Below, piece by piece: positions 43,026 to 52,138 of a stretch of DNA of 64,000 nt (position 1 is the first letter of the stretch; every line of letters begins with the position of its first letter). The translations under genes and the position numbers were made by a program. The notes beneath the pieces were generated by a model. The model was not told the DNA's origin, searched no databases, and saw only the letters and a list, made by a program, of their open reading frames with translations. This stretch comes from Thalassotalea insulae (GTDB lineage Bacteria > Pseudomonadota > Gammaproteobacteria > Enterobacterales > Alteromonadaceae), in the NCBI RefSeq assembly GCF_030161395.1, contig NZ_BSST01000001.1, positions 2,418,001-2,482,000 on the forward strand, read 5' to 3'.

Positions 43026-45113
43026 TTATTTTTTCTCGTTACGTGCTTTAACTTCAGCAATAACTTCTTCAGCTACGTTTTGTGGACATGGGTTATAGTG
43101 AGAGAATTCCATAGAGAATTGACCACGACCTGATGTCATTGTACGTAGGTGTCCGATGTAACCGAACATTTCTGAAAGTGGTACGTCAGCTTTGATGCGA
43201 ACACCAGTAGTGCCAGCTTCTTGGTCTTTGATCATACCACGACGACGGTTCAAATCACCGATTACATCACCAACGTGATCTTCAGGAGTGAATACGTCAA
43301 CTTTCATGATAGGTTCAATTAGTTGAGGACCTGCTTTAGGAATAGACTGACGGAATGCACCTTTCGCTGCGATTTCGAACGCTACGGCTGATGAATCCAC
43401 TGCGTGGAAACCACCGTCGAATAATTCTACTTCAACGTCTAATACCGGGAAGCCAGCAAGAACACCTTCGTCCATCATGCCTTTGAAGCCTTTCTCGATT
43501 GCAGGGAAGAATTCCTTAGGAACGTTACCACCAACAACTGTAGACTTGAATGTGAAACCTGAGTTTGGTTCACCTGGCTTGATGCGGTAATCGATTTTAC
43601 CAAATTGACCAGAACCACCAGATTGTTTCTTATGCGTATAAGAGTCTTCAATTTCGCCTGTGATAGTTTCACGGTATGCTACTTGTGGCTTACCAACTTC
43701 AAGTTCTACACCGTAAGTACGCTTCAAGATATCTACTTTGATATCTAAGTGAAGTTCACCCATACCTTTAAGAATGGTTTCACCTGAATCTTCGTCAGTT
43801 TCAACTTGGAACGTTGGATCTTCAGCAACCATTTTACCGATAGCAATACCCATTTTCTCAGTAGAACCTTTATCTTTAGGCGCAACCGCGATTGAGATTA
43901 CTGGTTCTGGGAATACCATGGCTTCTAAAGTACACTCATTCTTAGGATCACATAATGTGTGACCTGTTTGTACGTTCTTCATACCAACGATAGCTAAGAT
44001 GTCACCAGCTTGTGCTTCTGACAATTCAGTACGATCTTCTGCTTGCATTTCAACCATACGACCAACACGCTCTGTTTTACCAGTAAACGAGTTAAGGATT
44101 GTGTCACCTTTCTTAATACGACCTGAGTAGATACGTACGAAAGTAAGGGCACCAAAACGGTCATCCATAATTTTAAACGCAAGCGCACGGAAAGGTTCTT
44201 CAGCATCAACGATAGCGAATTTACCAGTAGGTTCACCTTCTTCGTCAGTTAACGGCTGAGGCGGAACTTCAGTTGGTGAAGGTAAATAATCAACAACAGC
44301 ATCAAGAAGTAGTTGCATACCTTTGTTCTTAAATGCAGAACCACAGTATGTTGGGAAGAATAATAACTCGTTAGTCCCTTTACGGATACATGCTTTGATT
44401 TGCTCTTCTGTTGGGTCAAGCTCACCTTCTAGGTATTCCATTAATAAATCTTCATCTGCTTCTAAAGCAGTTTCGATTAACTGTTCACGGTATTCAGCTG
44501 CTTGGTCTACTAAGTCAGCAGGGATATCAGTGATTTCGTAGTTTTCAGGTTGACCTGAATCATCCCATACATAAGCTTTTTGCGATAATACGTCGACAAC
44601 ACCAACGAAGTTATCTTCTTCACCAATTGGTAAAGTCATAACAAGTGGACGCGCACCTAGTACGTTCTCAACTTGATCTTTAACGCGGAAGAAGTTTGCA
44701 CCTAAACGGTCTAATTTGTTAACGAAAATTAAACGAGCTACTTTAGATTCGTTAGCATAGCGCCAGTTAGTTTCTGATTGCGGTTCAACACCACCAGAAC
44801 CACAGAATACACCGATACCACCATCTAGTACTTTTAATGAACGGTATACTTCAACAGTGAAGTCAACGTGACCCGGGGTGTCGATAACGTTAAAACGGTG
44901 CTTTTTCCACTCACAAGTTACAGCCGCTGACTGGATAGTAATACCACGCTCTGCCTCTTGCTCCATGAAGTCAGTTGTTGACTCACCATCGTGAACCTCA
45001 CCAATTTTATGGATCATACCTGTAAGTTTCAAAATTCGTTCAGTTGTCGTTGTTTTACCAGCATCAACGTGAGCGAAAATACCAATATTTCTGTATTTGC
45101 TTAAATCTGCCAT
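43026..45113 (-). CDS. fusA: Elongation factor G, FusA2 type
   Basis: 695 residues. GTPase motifs: AHVDAGKTTT (G1, near 14-23), RGITIQSAA (G2), DTPGHVD (G3), NKLDRLG (G4). Domains II to V follow, with GELHLDIKVDILKR and GMIKDQEAG. The N-terminus MADLSKYRNIGIFAHVDAGKT and the GIGVFCGSGGVEPQSETNW segment fit the second EF-G (FusA2) of Vibrio and Shewanella better than the str-operon EF-G (which has GVMVYCAVGGVQPQ-like residues). It moves tRNA-mRNA through the ribosome or helps ribosome recycling. It stands alone. Confidence 0.9.
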   Translation of the reverse strand: MADLSKYRNIGIFAHVDAGKTTTTERILKLTGMIHKIGEVHDGESTTDFMEQEAERGITIQSAAVTCEWKKHRFNVIDTPGHVDFTVEVYRSLKVLDGGIGVFCGSGGVEPQSETNWRYANESKVARLIFVNKLDRLGANFFRVKDQVENVLGARPLVMTLPIGEEDNFVGVVDVLSQKAYVWDDSGQPENYEITDIPADLVDQAAEYREQLIETALEADEDLLMEYLEGELDPTEEQIKACIRKGTNELLFFPTYCGSAFKNKGMQLLLDAVVDYLPSPTEVPPQPLTDEEGEPTGKFAIVDAEEPFRALAFKIMDDRFGALTFVRIYSGRIKKGDTILNSFTGKTERVGRMVEMQAEDRTELSEAQAGDILAIVGMKNVQTGHTLCDPKNECTLEAMVFPEPVISIAVAPKDKGSTEKMGIAIGKMVAEDPTFQVETDEDSGETILKGMGELHLDIKVDILKRTYGVELEVGKPQVAYRETITGEIEDSYTHKKQSGGSGQFGKIDYRIKPGEPNSGFTFKSTVVGGNVPKEFFPAIEKGFKGMMDEGVLAGFPVLDVEVELFDGGFHAVDSSAVAFEIAAKGAFRQSIPKAGPQLIEPIMKVDVFTPEDHVGDVIGDLNRRRGMIKDQEAGTTGVRIKADVPLSEMFGYIGHLRTMTSGRGQFSMEFSHYNPCPQNVAEEVIAEVKARNEKK

Positions 45114-45319
45114 TGTATTGCTCTAAAGGGTTAGTGAATAAAAACCGCGCGAGTATACCAGAAGTTAACGAAAACAAACATAGTTTGGGGGAATAAAATT
45201 GCTATTTGAGGGGAATTGATATGGTAGGCTAATCATTCTTAAAAAAAATTAAAAAAGTTGCGACGCTTTTTTAACTCTATTTGTTTAAAGATACATAACA
45301 ACAAAAAAGGAAAAGTTTT

Positions 45320-45862
45320 TTGGATATTTGGGAAGAGAGTATCGTCGAACAAATGAAGCAAGGAAGAAGCGATGCTTTTGAGCGCTGTTATCGATTGATA
45401 TCTCCACAAATATATACCGTGATTTTTAAGATCTGCCGTCAACAGGATACGGCACAAGAGTTATTGCATGATACCTTTGCCGATATTTTTGAATCACTGC
45501 AATTTTATAAAAACAAGCAATCATTTATAGCGTGGGCTAAACGTATTGCATTTAACAATACGTTAAATTTTATTAAACGAGAAAAACGCATGGTATTTAT
45601 GGGGGAATTGCCTGATGACGGCTTTGAAGTCGGTGCTTGTATTTCTCAACAAGTGATAGATAGCCAATTAATTGAATCGCTGTTAGCGAAAGTAACAGAA
45701 GTTGAACGATTAGTTTTATGGCTATTTATTGTCGAGCAGTATAACCATGAAGAAATAGCGGTCTTAGTGTCAAAAACACCAAGTTATTCAAAATCTATCG
45801 TTTCCAGAGCGTTAAAACGTATTCGATTATTCCAAGAGGTTAAAGGTCATGCATATCAATAG
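45320..45862 (+). CDS. ECF-type RNA polymerase sigma factor heading the PDZ cluster
   Basis: 180 residues. The TTG at 45320 is the best start: AAAAAGGAAAAG lies upstream and region 2 is then complete (IVEQMKQGRSDAFERCYRLI). The next ATG is at 45353. Region 2 continues with DTAQELLHDTFADIFESL and FIAWAKRIAFNNTLNFI; region 4 is VERLVLWLFIVEQYNHEEIAVLV with the recognition helix SKSIVSRALKRI. The following gene codes for a zinc-type anti-sigma factor and overlaps by 14 nt. Three exported PDZ proteins come next and are its likely regulon. Confidence 0.85.
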   Translation: MDIWEESIVEQMKQGRSDAFERCYRLISPQIYTVIFKICRQQDTAQELLHDTFADIFESLQFYKNKQSFIAWAKRIAFNNTLNFIKREKRMVFMGELPDDGFEVGACISQQVIDSQLIESLLAKVTEVERLVLWLFIVEQYNHEEIAVLVSKTPSYSKSIVSRALKRIRLFQEVKGHAYQ

Positions 45863-46367
45863 TGATCGATTAAAAGAGTCTTTAACGGAATTAGAGTTAA
45901 GACATATCGAACAATGCACTCAATGTGCAACAGAACGAACAAAATTAATGGCATTAACTGTTTCCGCGAAACATATTGAAATAATGCAACCACCTGCTGC
46001 TGTTTGGCAGGATATAAGTAGAAATGTCAAAGCTAAAAAATACTCTATGTTTAGACGATTTCTATATTCGAGTGCAGCTTCCGTATTCTTTGCTGCTGTG
46101 ACTTGGTTAATGTGGAGCAATTACAACTTACAGCAGCAAATAGAAGATGTCTTACTAGTGAATATGATGCTGGAAGACAAAGTCAATTTTGAGCAACGGA
46201 TCACTTTTCGGCAAGCCGCGTTAGTCGAGCAACTACGAAATTTAGATGGCGAGTTATATCAAGCGACAACCACCAAAGAAAAGTTAGACATTTTACAAAA
46301 ACGAAAAGAACTAATTCAGCAGCATTTATTGTCTACGGGAGAAGATGAAAATGAATTCAGTATTTAA
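45849..46367 (+). CDS. Zinc-type anti-sigma factor with one membrane span
   Basis: 172 residues. The N-terminal domain carries H-x3-C-x2-C (HIEQCTQC, about 19-26), the ZAS motif that grips ECF sigma factors. A single membrane helix (about 73-90, SSAASVFFAAVTWLMW) leads to a periplasmic coiled-coil-like tail (about 92-165, rich in Gln, Glu and Leu). It overlaps the sigma gene by 14 nt and the next PDZ gene by 23 nt, so all three are coupled. The tail is the probable sensor part. Confidence 0.82.
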   Translation: MHINSDRLKESLTELELRHIEQCTQCATERTKLMALTVSAKHIEIMQPPAAVWQDISRNVKAKKYSMFRRFLYSSAASVFFAAVTWLMWSNYNLQQQIEDVLLVNMMLEDKVNFEQRITFRQAALVEQLRNLDGELYQATTTKEKLDILQKRKELIQQHLLSTGEDENEFSI

Positions 46368-47916
46368 ATGGTCACCAATTTTTCTTATGGTTCTTAGCCC
46401 GTTGGCAAACGCGGATGAAAATCAGCAATGTGGCAGTCTGTCGTTTAAACAGTCAGAGGACTATGTGATTGATATTGCTGCGGTAGATAGTAAACCTGTT
46501 GCTTTTGAACGCAATTTACAGAAAATTGCTAACGGTACTATTCGTTATCAAATTGTACCAGGCGAACATGCTATTACTTTTGTGCAGTATCCAAAGTCGT
46601 ATTTTAAAACGAATCGATTTAACTCGCAGATTAGAAATCGTAAAATCGATCTTAGTCGATTAAAATCTGGGATTGCTTATTTGAAGTTGTCAGCCGATCA
46701 GGAAGTTAAAATTGCATTAGCTGATAATTCGTCAATACCTGTATTTGAAGTGGTTAGTGAGCAAACAAAAAATTGTACGGTCAGTAGCAAAGAAAAGTTA
46801 TTAGGAGTGGTCAATAGGATTTATCTTGACCCTAATCCTTTGCCAGAAAAGTTAGAGCAGGAACTATCTGATGTTATGACCCGCGTGAGCCAGTATCACA
46901 GGGCCAATGGTTTGGCACCGAGTAATGTCATGTCGGTGAAAATGGATAGTTATTTTGGTGCCGTCATTGATGATGAATATACTGAAGACGGACAAATTAA
47001 AGTGTTATCCATTTTACCTTTTTCGTTAGCGGCAAATCTTGGTTTGAAATCTGGTGATTTACTAATTGAATTGGGAGGAGAGCGAATCAACTCCAGACAG
47101 GGAGTTGCACGTGATGTGTTTAGTAATTACTTGCAAGACACAAATTATCAGTCGCAATTAACATTTAAAGTACTTAGAAATGGTTTACCTTTAAGTTTAA
47201 CTGGAGAGAATCGTTTACCTATTATCCCGGGTAGCAGTTATTCTTTGAGCTCAACAGATATAACATCAGCTAAAATTGTTAACAGTAAAGCTCTTGAGTC
47301 AAATTTAACTTTTGATTACGAACGTCAAATTTTAGCGTTGCAACGCTATTATCAATCTCAGGGTATCGATGCAGAGCAAATTCGGCTTCACAGAGAGCAA
47401 AAGACGAGTAAAAGCCTGGGAATTAGAGGAAAAGCGCTTAGTGGTAAGGGGCTGTTAGTGAGTTCGATAGACAGCAATAGCCCTTTAGCTAAACTAGGAT
47501 TAAAAGCTGGAGACATTATCGTCAGTGGTGCGGATAAGCAATTATTAACAGATAGCGTGAGCAAGTTCCTGACTCAGGTACAAGATTGGCAAGAACAACA
47601 AGATGTGTCGCTTTCGGTTAAGCGCACTGGTCAAATAGTTGAGTTAAGTGGAACTTATCAACCGAATTACTTATCAGCCTTTGAGCTTAAACTTGATTTG
47701 CAATCTGAAAAATATATTCAAGATGCACATAAACAGCAGGGCACAAGAATTGTGAAAGACAGCATTGTTAGAGTGTTTCTCGAGCGTGAAGTAATGCGGG
47801 GAGGAAGGGAAAATAGTAGGAGTCCTCATAATAGTTATATCCGTTCGACTACATCAACTATCAATTCTGGATCGGGTAATAATTCTGGCTCTGGTAATAA
47901 CTCGACTAATAAATAA
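46345..47916 (+). CDS. Exported protein with two PDZ domains (first of three related proteins)
   Basis: 523 residues, or 521 from ATG 46351, which has the better spacing to GGGAG. Signal peptide ending at ANADE. An N-terminal beta-rich domain (about 25-150) includes IVPGEHAITFVQYPKSYF. PDZ1 (about 203-295) starts YFGAVIDD and has LAANLGLKSGDLLIELGGE. PDZ2 (about 360-435) has SPLAKLGLKAGDIIVSG. The end is low-complexity Ser/Gly/Asn. No protease domain is present. It overlaps the anti-sigma gene by 23 nt. The shared plan with the next two proteins points to a family; function unknown. Confidence 0.78.
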   Translation: MKMNSVFKWSPIFLMVLSPLANADENQQCGSLSFKQSEDYVIDIAAVDSKPVAFERNLQKIANGTIRYQIVPGEHAITFVQYPKSYFKTNRFNSQIRNRKIDLSRLKSGIAYLKLSADQEVKIALADNSSIPVFEVVSEQTKNCTVSSKEKLLGVVNRIYLDPNPLPEKLEQELSDVMTRVSQYHRANGLAPSNVMSVKMDSYFGAVIDDEYTEDGQIKVLSILPFSLAANLGLKSGDLLIELGGERINSRQGVARDVFSNYLQDTNYQSQLTFKVLRNGLPLSLTGENRLPIIPGSSYSLSSTDITSAKIVNSKALESNLTFDYERQILALQRYYQSQGIDAEQIRLHREQKTSKSLGIRGKALSGKGLLVSSIDSNSPLAKLGLKAGDIIVSGADKQLLTDSVSKFLTQVQDWQEQQDVSLSVKRTGQIVELSGTYQPNYLSAFELKLDLQSEKYIQDAHKQQGTRIVKDSIVRVFLEREVMRGGRENSRSPHNSYIRSTTSTINSGSGNNSGSGNNSTNK

Positions 47917-48050
47917 TCTTGCTTGGATATATCGTATAGCAAAAATAAGTTCACCAGATGATCGGCAATACGTATTAAACGATGGTGTGGATTTATGTTT
48001 GTGTGGAACCTATTGACCATGTCTTATTATCAGTAAAAAGGAAAATTAGA

Positions 48051-49304
48051 ATGTATAGCAGAATAAGTAAAGTTTTAGTGATAGCGATAGGTGCCATGAT
48101 TGCTTTTGCAAGTTATGCAGAGGAACAGTGTGCGGTTTTTAAGTTTGTGCCAGGTGAAATAGCAGGTAAAGCCAGTGTATTAGAATTAGCGGGTAGTAAT
48201 GGTAAGTCGGTCTTGTTAACGGATAAGCGAAGCAAGGGATATAAAAAAGTCGCTAAAGGGGAATATGATTATTATGTTGAAGCTGGCGAGCATACGATTG
48301 TCCTTAATCAATGGAAAAAAGATGACTATATCAGCCATAATAAGAATATCCAGCGAGGTCGACAAATCGCCAACCCTCCTCAACCAGTACAGCGCTTACT
48401 TCATTTAAATGCACAGGCTAATCATGCCTATCGCATTGGATATTCTGACAAGAATGGCATATATATTGAGAGTGATCAGGAGCAGGAACTTGCTTGTGAT
48501 AATGTCGCGTTAGTCGAAGCTAATACCAGCAACCGAGTTGCATTGAGTGATAAATTACCATCGGAGTTAGAGACTCAATTAATGGTAACAATGAGCAAAG
48601 TTGCTCAATACCAAAAAGACAGCAACACCAATGTCTTCCCAATTAAAGAGAATCAATATTTCGGTATTGTCTTTGATACCAGTAAAGGTAGTAGTAACGG
48701 CTTTTTAGTCAAAACGATTTTACCTAATTCCGTAGCCAGTACCCTAAACTTGAAAGCGGGAGACTATGTGACCGCTATGGGTGAAAAAGAAGTCTCTGGT
48801 GATACACAAAACCCATATCGCTTACTTAATACTTACGTTAAAAACGTTCCTTTTAGCAAAGAATTGTTATTTAGTGTGATTAGAAACGGCAATAAGCAAA
48901 CTGTTTCAACTATACATAAGCCAGTACTAGTACCTGAATCGTTTTATCAAATCAATGATGATGGTGGCAACAAAGTTTATGGGCAAGCAGCGTTACCTAA
49001 ACAATTGCAGTTTGAATTTGATCAATTGCTATTGGCATTAGGAGCATACTATAAACAGACAAAGCATACCGAAGATAATCTAGTTGTGGTAGAGCGAAAA
49101 AAAGATACTGGTGTGAATTTTAGTTTAACGATGGATCTAGCTTCACGTAGTGACTTGCATGCGTATTTAATGAAAATAGGTAAGGAAGGGAAAATGCAGA
49201 ATCGTAATTTACGAATGGCAGCTGAACGCATGGGAGCAGTGGTTGGAGCTAGGACTCAGTACACAGGAAAAGATCCTATAAGTACAGCTGGTAGCGGGCG
49301 GTAA
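48051..49304 (+). CDS. Exported PDZ-domain protein (second of three)
   Basis: 417 residues from ATG 48051, chosen because AAAGGA lies upstream and a clean signal peptide (to ASYAEEQ) follows; the frame from 47982 has a non-signal leader. N-terminal domain about 24-150: CAVFKFVPGEIAGKASVLEL, VEAGEHTIVLNQWKKDDY, NPPQPVQRLLHLNA. One PDZ (about 203-300, starting YFGIVFDT, with ASTLNLKAGDYVTAMG). The C-terminal region (about 310-417) is helical and shared only with the next protein. Length and order are nearly those of the gene at 49634. Confidence 0.78.
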   Translation: MYSRISKVLVIAIGAMIAFASYAEEQCAVFKFVPGEIAGKASVLELAGSNGKSVLLTDKRSKGYKKVAKGEYDYYVEAGEHTIVLNQWKKDDYISHNKNIQRGRQIANPPQPVQRLLHLNAQANHAYRIGYSDKNGIYIESDQEQELACDNVALVEANTSNRVALSDKLPSELETQLMVTMSKVAQYQKDSNTNVFPIKENQYFGIVFDTSKGSSNGFLVKTILPNSVASTLNLKAGDYVTAMGEKEVSGDTQNPYRLLNTYVKNVPFSKELLFSVIRNGNKQTVSTIHKPVLVPESFYQINDDGGNKVYGQAALPKQLQFEFDQLLLALGAYYKQTKHTEDNLVVVERKKDTGVNFSLTMDLASRSDLHAYLMKIGKEGKMQNRNLRMAAERMGAVVGARTQYTGKDPISTAGSGR

Positions 49305-49405
49305 GTAGCAGCGCTTATTTATTGTGGGCCAATCGAGAAGTCAATATCCCTATAGAGATTAAAATGGGTAAAGGTTTTTAATTTAAAACCTCATAAAGTT
49401 TGTCG

Positions 49406-49433
49406 GAGGATGTTTCAAAATACCCTCTTTTTT
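49406..49433 (+). terminator. Rho-independent terminator between the second and third PDZ genes
   Basis: GAGGATGTTT (49406-49415) pairs with AAATACCCTC (49418-49427) with one mismatch and one G:U pair, followed by TTTTTT. A further inverted repeat AGGTTTT/AAAACCT lies at about 49373-49392. The 329-bp gap 49305-49633 otherwise holds A/T-rich DNA and the promoter listed next. Confidence 0.7.
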
Positions 49434-49570
49434 ATTTGTAAAAAGCAAAATGCTAATAGAGCACAAAGCGAGAATACTCGGAAGAACGGTTTTGTGCTTG
49501 ATTAACATCAAATGATTAATTGCTTTTACTCACTGTGATTGTGATGACTGATTAGCATTTAGTTGTGCTG

Positions 49571-49603
49571 AACTTTTGACATATCTGTGAAGAAGTGTAA
49601 ATT
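49571..49603 (+). promoter_or_regulatory. Promoter of the third PDZ gene
   Basis: TTGACA (49576-49581) and TAAATT (49598-49603) are 16 bp apart, a good sigma70 fit. The flanking GAACTT-TTGAC also resembles GAACCTATTGAC upstream of the second PDZ gene (about 48007-48018), so an ECF-type -35 with a GAAC core is an alternative reading. Confidence 0.5.
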
Positions 49604-49633
49604 TTAACTACTTCATAACAAAAAGGAAACATT

Positions 49634-50881
49634 ATGATGAAAAATAAAGTAATTGTGAAAGCCGTAGCATTTCTTGCAACGGGTTTAGTCATGGGGACGA
49701 GTTATGCCGATGAAAAGTGTGCAGTATTTAACTTTGCTCCTAGTACATTAAATGGTGAAGCTAGTGTTTTAGAATTGGCGGGTAGTAATGGTAAGTCTGT
49801 CGTCCTAACAGATAAGAAACAAAAAGCGTCAAGAAAAGTAGTAAACGGCGAATATGATTACTTAGTCGAGGTAGGCGAACATACCATAGTACTTAATCAA
49901 TGGAAAAAAGAAGAATATATTGTTCATAACAAAAATATTTCTCGAGGTCGTCAAATTTCTAATCCACCTCAGCCAGTGCAGCGTATGTTTCATCTGAATG
50001 CCGAAGCGGGTCATTATTACCGTATTGGTTATTCAGAGCAAAATGGCGTTTATATTGAAAAAGATGAAACGCAGCCATTAACCTGTGATACAGCCCCGTT
50101 GATAGAAGCTAATAAAAATAAAAAGTTTGTCACAACTGAAGGTTTACCAGCAGAATTAGAACAGCAATTGATGCTGACAATGAACAAGGTTGCGCATCAT
50201 CAAAAAAATGGTAAAACCAATGTTTTTCCGATAAAAGAAAACCAGTATTTCGGTATTGTGTTTGATACCAATAAAGGTAACAGTAATGGCTTTGCCGTTA
50301 AAATGATCATCCCTAACTCCATTGCCAGCACGCTGGACATTAAACCGGGCGATATTGTAACTAAGTTGGGCGAAGAAAAAGAGCTTGCTAATAACGGCGA
50401 AAATCCATATGGCTTACTTAATCAGTATGTAAAAAGTATTCCTTACAGTAAAAAGCTTGCATTTACCGTGTTACGAAATGGTCAGAAAAAAACAGTGACG
50501 GCAAAGCATGTACCGGTATTAGTGCCAGAAGCGTTTTATCAGTTGGCAGCTGCTGATGGAAAAAATAATGTTTATGGACAAGCAAAATTACCAAAACAAG
50601 TGCAGTTTGAGTTTGACCAGCTATTACTAGCCTTAGCGGAACATTATAAGAGCACTGGCCTAGCATTAGATAAAGTGGTCGTAGTTGAGCGTAAAGCGAA
50701 TAAGCCGCAAACGACGGACTTTAGTTTAACTTTCGATTTAGCCTCAGCGGATGAAACGAAAGAGTATTTATTGGAAATTGGTAAAGAAGGCAAAATGCAA
50801 GATAGCCTAACCCGGATAGTCGCTGAACGTATGGGCGCGGTGATCCACTCAAGAAATCAATATACTAATAAAGATGGTTAA
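49634..50881 (+). CDS. Exported PDZ-domain protein (third of three)
   Basis: 415 residues. AAAAGGAAAC precedes ATG 49634. Signal peptide to SYADEK, then the N-terminal domain with CAVFNFAPSTLNGEASVLEL, VEVGEHTIVLNQWKKEEY and NPPQPVQRMFHLNAEAG. One PDZ (about 205-300, starting YFGIVFDT, with ASTLDIKPGDIVTKLG). The tail (KQVQFEFDQLLLALAEHY, TFDLASADETKEYLLEIGKEGKMQ) matches the previous protein closely. The two arose by tandem duplication. It has its own promoter and lies just before the S10 operon. Confidence 0.78.
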   Translation: MMKNKVIVKAVAFLATGLVMGTSYADEKCAVFNFAPSTLNGEASVLELAGSNGKSVVLTDKKQKASRKVVNGEYDYLVEVGEHTIVLNQWKKEEYIVHNKNISRGRQISNPPQPVQRMFHLNAEAGHYYRIGYSEQNGVYIEKDETQPLTCDTAPLIEANKNKKFVTTEGLPAELEQQLMLTMNKVAHHQKNGKTNVFPIKENQYFGIVFDTNKGNSNGFAVKMIIPNSIASTLDIKPGDIVTKLGEEKELANNGENPYGLLNQYVKSIPYSKKLAFTVLRNGQKKTVTAKHVPVLVPEAFYQLAAADGKNNVYGQAKLPKQVQFEFDQLLLALAEHYKSTGLALDKVVVVERKANKPQTTDFSLTFDLASADETKEYLLEIGKEGKMQDSLTRIVAERMGAVIHSRNQYTNKDG

Positions 50882-50956
50882 TTAAAGTAGACATACTTAC
50901 AGAAAGATTAAGGCGCGTATCCATAAATGATAAACGTGGGCAATTTAAACAAATGG

Positions 50957-50992
50957 TTGTCTGCGTTTAATATTCGTGTATAATACGCGCTC
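50957..50992 (+). promoter_or_regulatory. S10 operon promoter
   Basis: TTGTCT (50957-50962) and a perfect TATAAT (50979-50984) are 16 bp apart. The GC-rich ACGCGCTC that follows is typical of stringently controlled ribosomal promoters. Confidence 0.85.
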
Positions 50993-51052
50993 ACGTTCGG
51001 CCTAGCCGGCGAGAATTTAGCTAAATTGCTTTATAGAATTTAGTTCACACAG

Positions 51053-51123
51053 CAACCCCGATAGGGGGTTGAATGTAAATAGCGATACTCCCCCCTTTTC
51101 AATAAAAAGGTGATGGGCAGTAT
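51053..51123 (+). promoter_or_regulatory. S10 leader RNA hairpins
   Basis: The roughly 165-nt leader has a short hairpin (CAACCCC 51053-51059 with GGGGTTG 51065-51071) and a long bulged one (ATACT 51085-51089 with AGTAT 51119-51123, and CCTTTT 51094-51099 with AAAAGG 51105-51110). In E. coli, L4 binds such a leader hairpin to repress the operon. The same role here is inferred from position and shape. Confidence 0.6.
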
Positions 51124-51155
51124 TTTGTTCGTTCTTTAAATTGGGGATTTGTTTC

Positions 51156-51467
51156 ATGACAAATCAAAGAATTCGCATTCGTTTGAAAGCGTTCGATCAT
51201 CGTTTGATTGATCAATCTACAGCAGAAATCGTTGACACTGCTAAACGTACTGGCGCACAGGTTCGTGGTCCTATTCCATTACCTACTCGCAAAGAACGTT
51301 TCACAGTTTTGATTTCTCCACACGTTAACAAAGATGCGCGTGATCAGTATGAAATTCGTACTCACAAGCGTTTAATTGATATCGTTGAACCTACTGAAAA
51401 GACTGTTGACGCATTAATGCGTTTAGACTTAGCAGCTGGTGTTGACGTTCAAATTAGCTTGGGTTAA
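51156..51467 (+). CDS. rpsJ: Ribosomal protein S10 (NusE)
   Basis: 103 residues from ATG 51156, equal to E. coli. The in-frame TTG 15 nt earlier overlaps the ribosome-binding site GGGG and is not used. MTNQRIRIRLKAFDHRLIDQ and GPIPLPTRKERFTVLISPHVNKDARDQYE are diagnostic. S10 is part of the 30S head and, as NusE, pairs with NusB in antitermination. It is the first gene of the S10 operon. Confidence 0.98.
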   Translation: MTNQRIRIRLKAFDHRLIDQSTAEIVDTAKRTGAQVRGPIPLPTRKERFTVLISPHVNKDARDQYEIRTHKRLIDIVEPTEKTVDALMRLDLAAGVDVQISLG

Positions 51468-51482
51468 TAGGGGGTTTTTAAC

Positions 51483-52121
51483 ATGACTATAGGTCTAGTT
51501 GGACGTAAAGTTGGTATGACTCGTATCTTCACTGAAGATGGCGTTTCCACTCCTGTTACAGTCCTAGAAGTTGAAGCCAACCGTGTTGCTCAGGTTAAAA
51601 CTGTAGACAACGATGGTTATTCAGCGCTTCAAGTTACTACGGGAAGCAAAAAAGCTAACCGTGTTAACAAACCAGCTGCTGGACATTTCGCGAAAGCAGG
51701 TATCGAAGCAGGCCGCGGCTTGTGGGAATTCCGTTTAAACGAAAATGAAGGTGAAGGTCTTGAAGCTGGCAGTGAAATCACTGTTGAGTTATTCAACGAC
51801 ACGAAATTAGTAGACGTAACCGGTACTTCTAAAGGTAAAGGTTTCCAAGGTGGTATTAAGCGTTGGAACTTTAGCATGCAAGATGCTACGCACGGTAACT
51901 CTATTTCTCACCGTTCTAACGGTTCGATCGGCCAGTGTCAAACACCAGGTCGTGTATTCAAAGGCAAAAAAATGTCTGGTCATATGGGTGCTGTGAAGAC
52001 TACTACGCAAAACCTTGAATTGGTTCGTGTTGATGCAGAACGTAACTTGCTCCTTATTAAAGGTTCAGTTCCAGGTGCAATCAACGGCAACGTAATCATT
52101 AAACCAGCTGTTAAAGCATAA
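51483..52121 (+). CDS. rplC: Ribosomal protein L3
   Basis: 212 residues. MTIGLVGRKVGMTRIFTEDG and the loop HGNSISHRSNGSIGQCQTPG reach toward the peptidyl-transferase centre. The glutamine in SIGQCQTPG is the site PrmB methylates in E. coli. An early assembly protein of the 50S. It lies 15 nt after rpsJ. Confidence 0.98.
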   Translation: MTIGLVGRKVGMTRIFTEDGVSTPVTVLEVEANRVAQVKTVDNDGYSALQVTTGSKKANRVNKPAAGHFAKAGIEAGRGLWEFRLNENEGEGLEAGSEITVELFNDTKLVDVTGTSKGKGFQGGIKRWNFSMQDATHGNSISHRSNGSIGQCQTPGRVFKGKKMSGHMGAVKTTTQNLELVRVDAERNLLLIKGSVPGAINGNVIIKPAVKA

Positions 52122-52138
52122 CGCCCAGGAGATTTGTG

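Noticed and set aside
43475..44236. Minus-strand frames inside fusA in other phases
   Set aside because: Shadows of a highly expressed, codon-biased gene.
46345..47916. HtrA/DegP-type protease
   Set aside because: Two PDZ domains are present, but no trypsin-like domain or His-Asp-Ser triad is visible.
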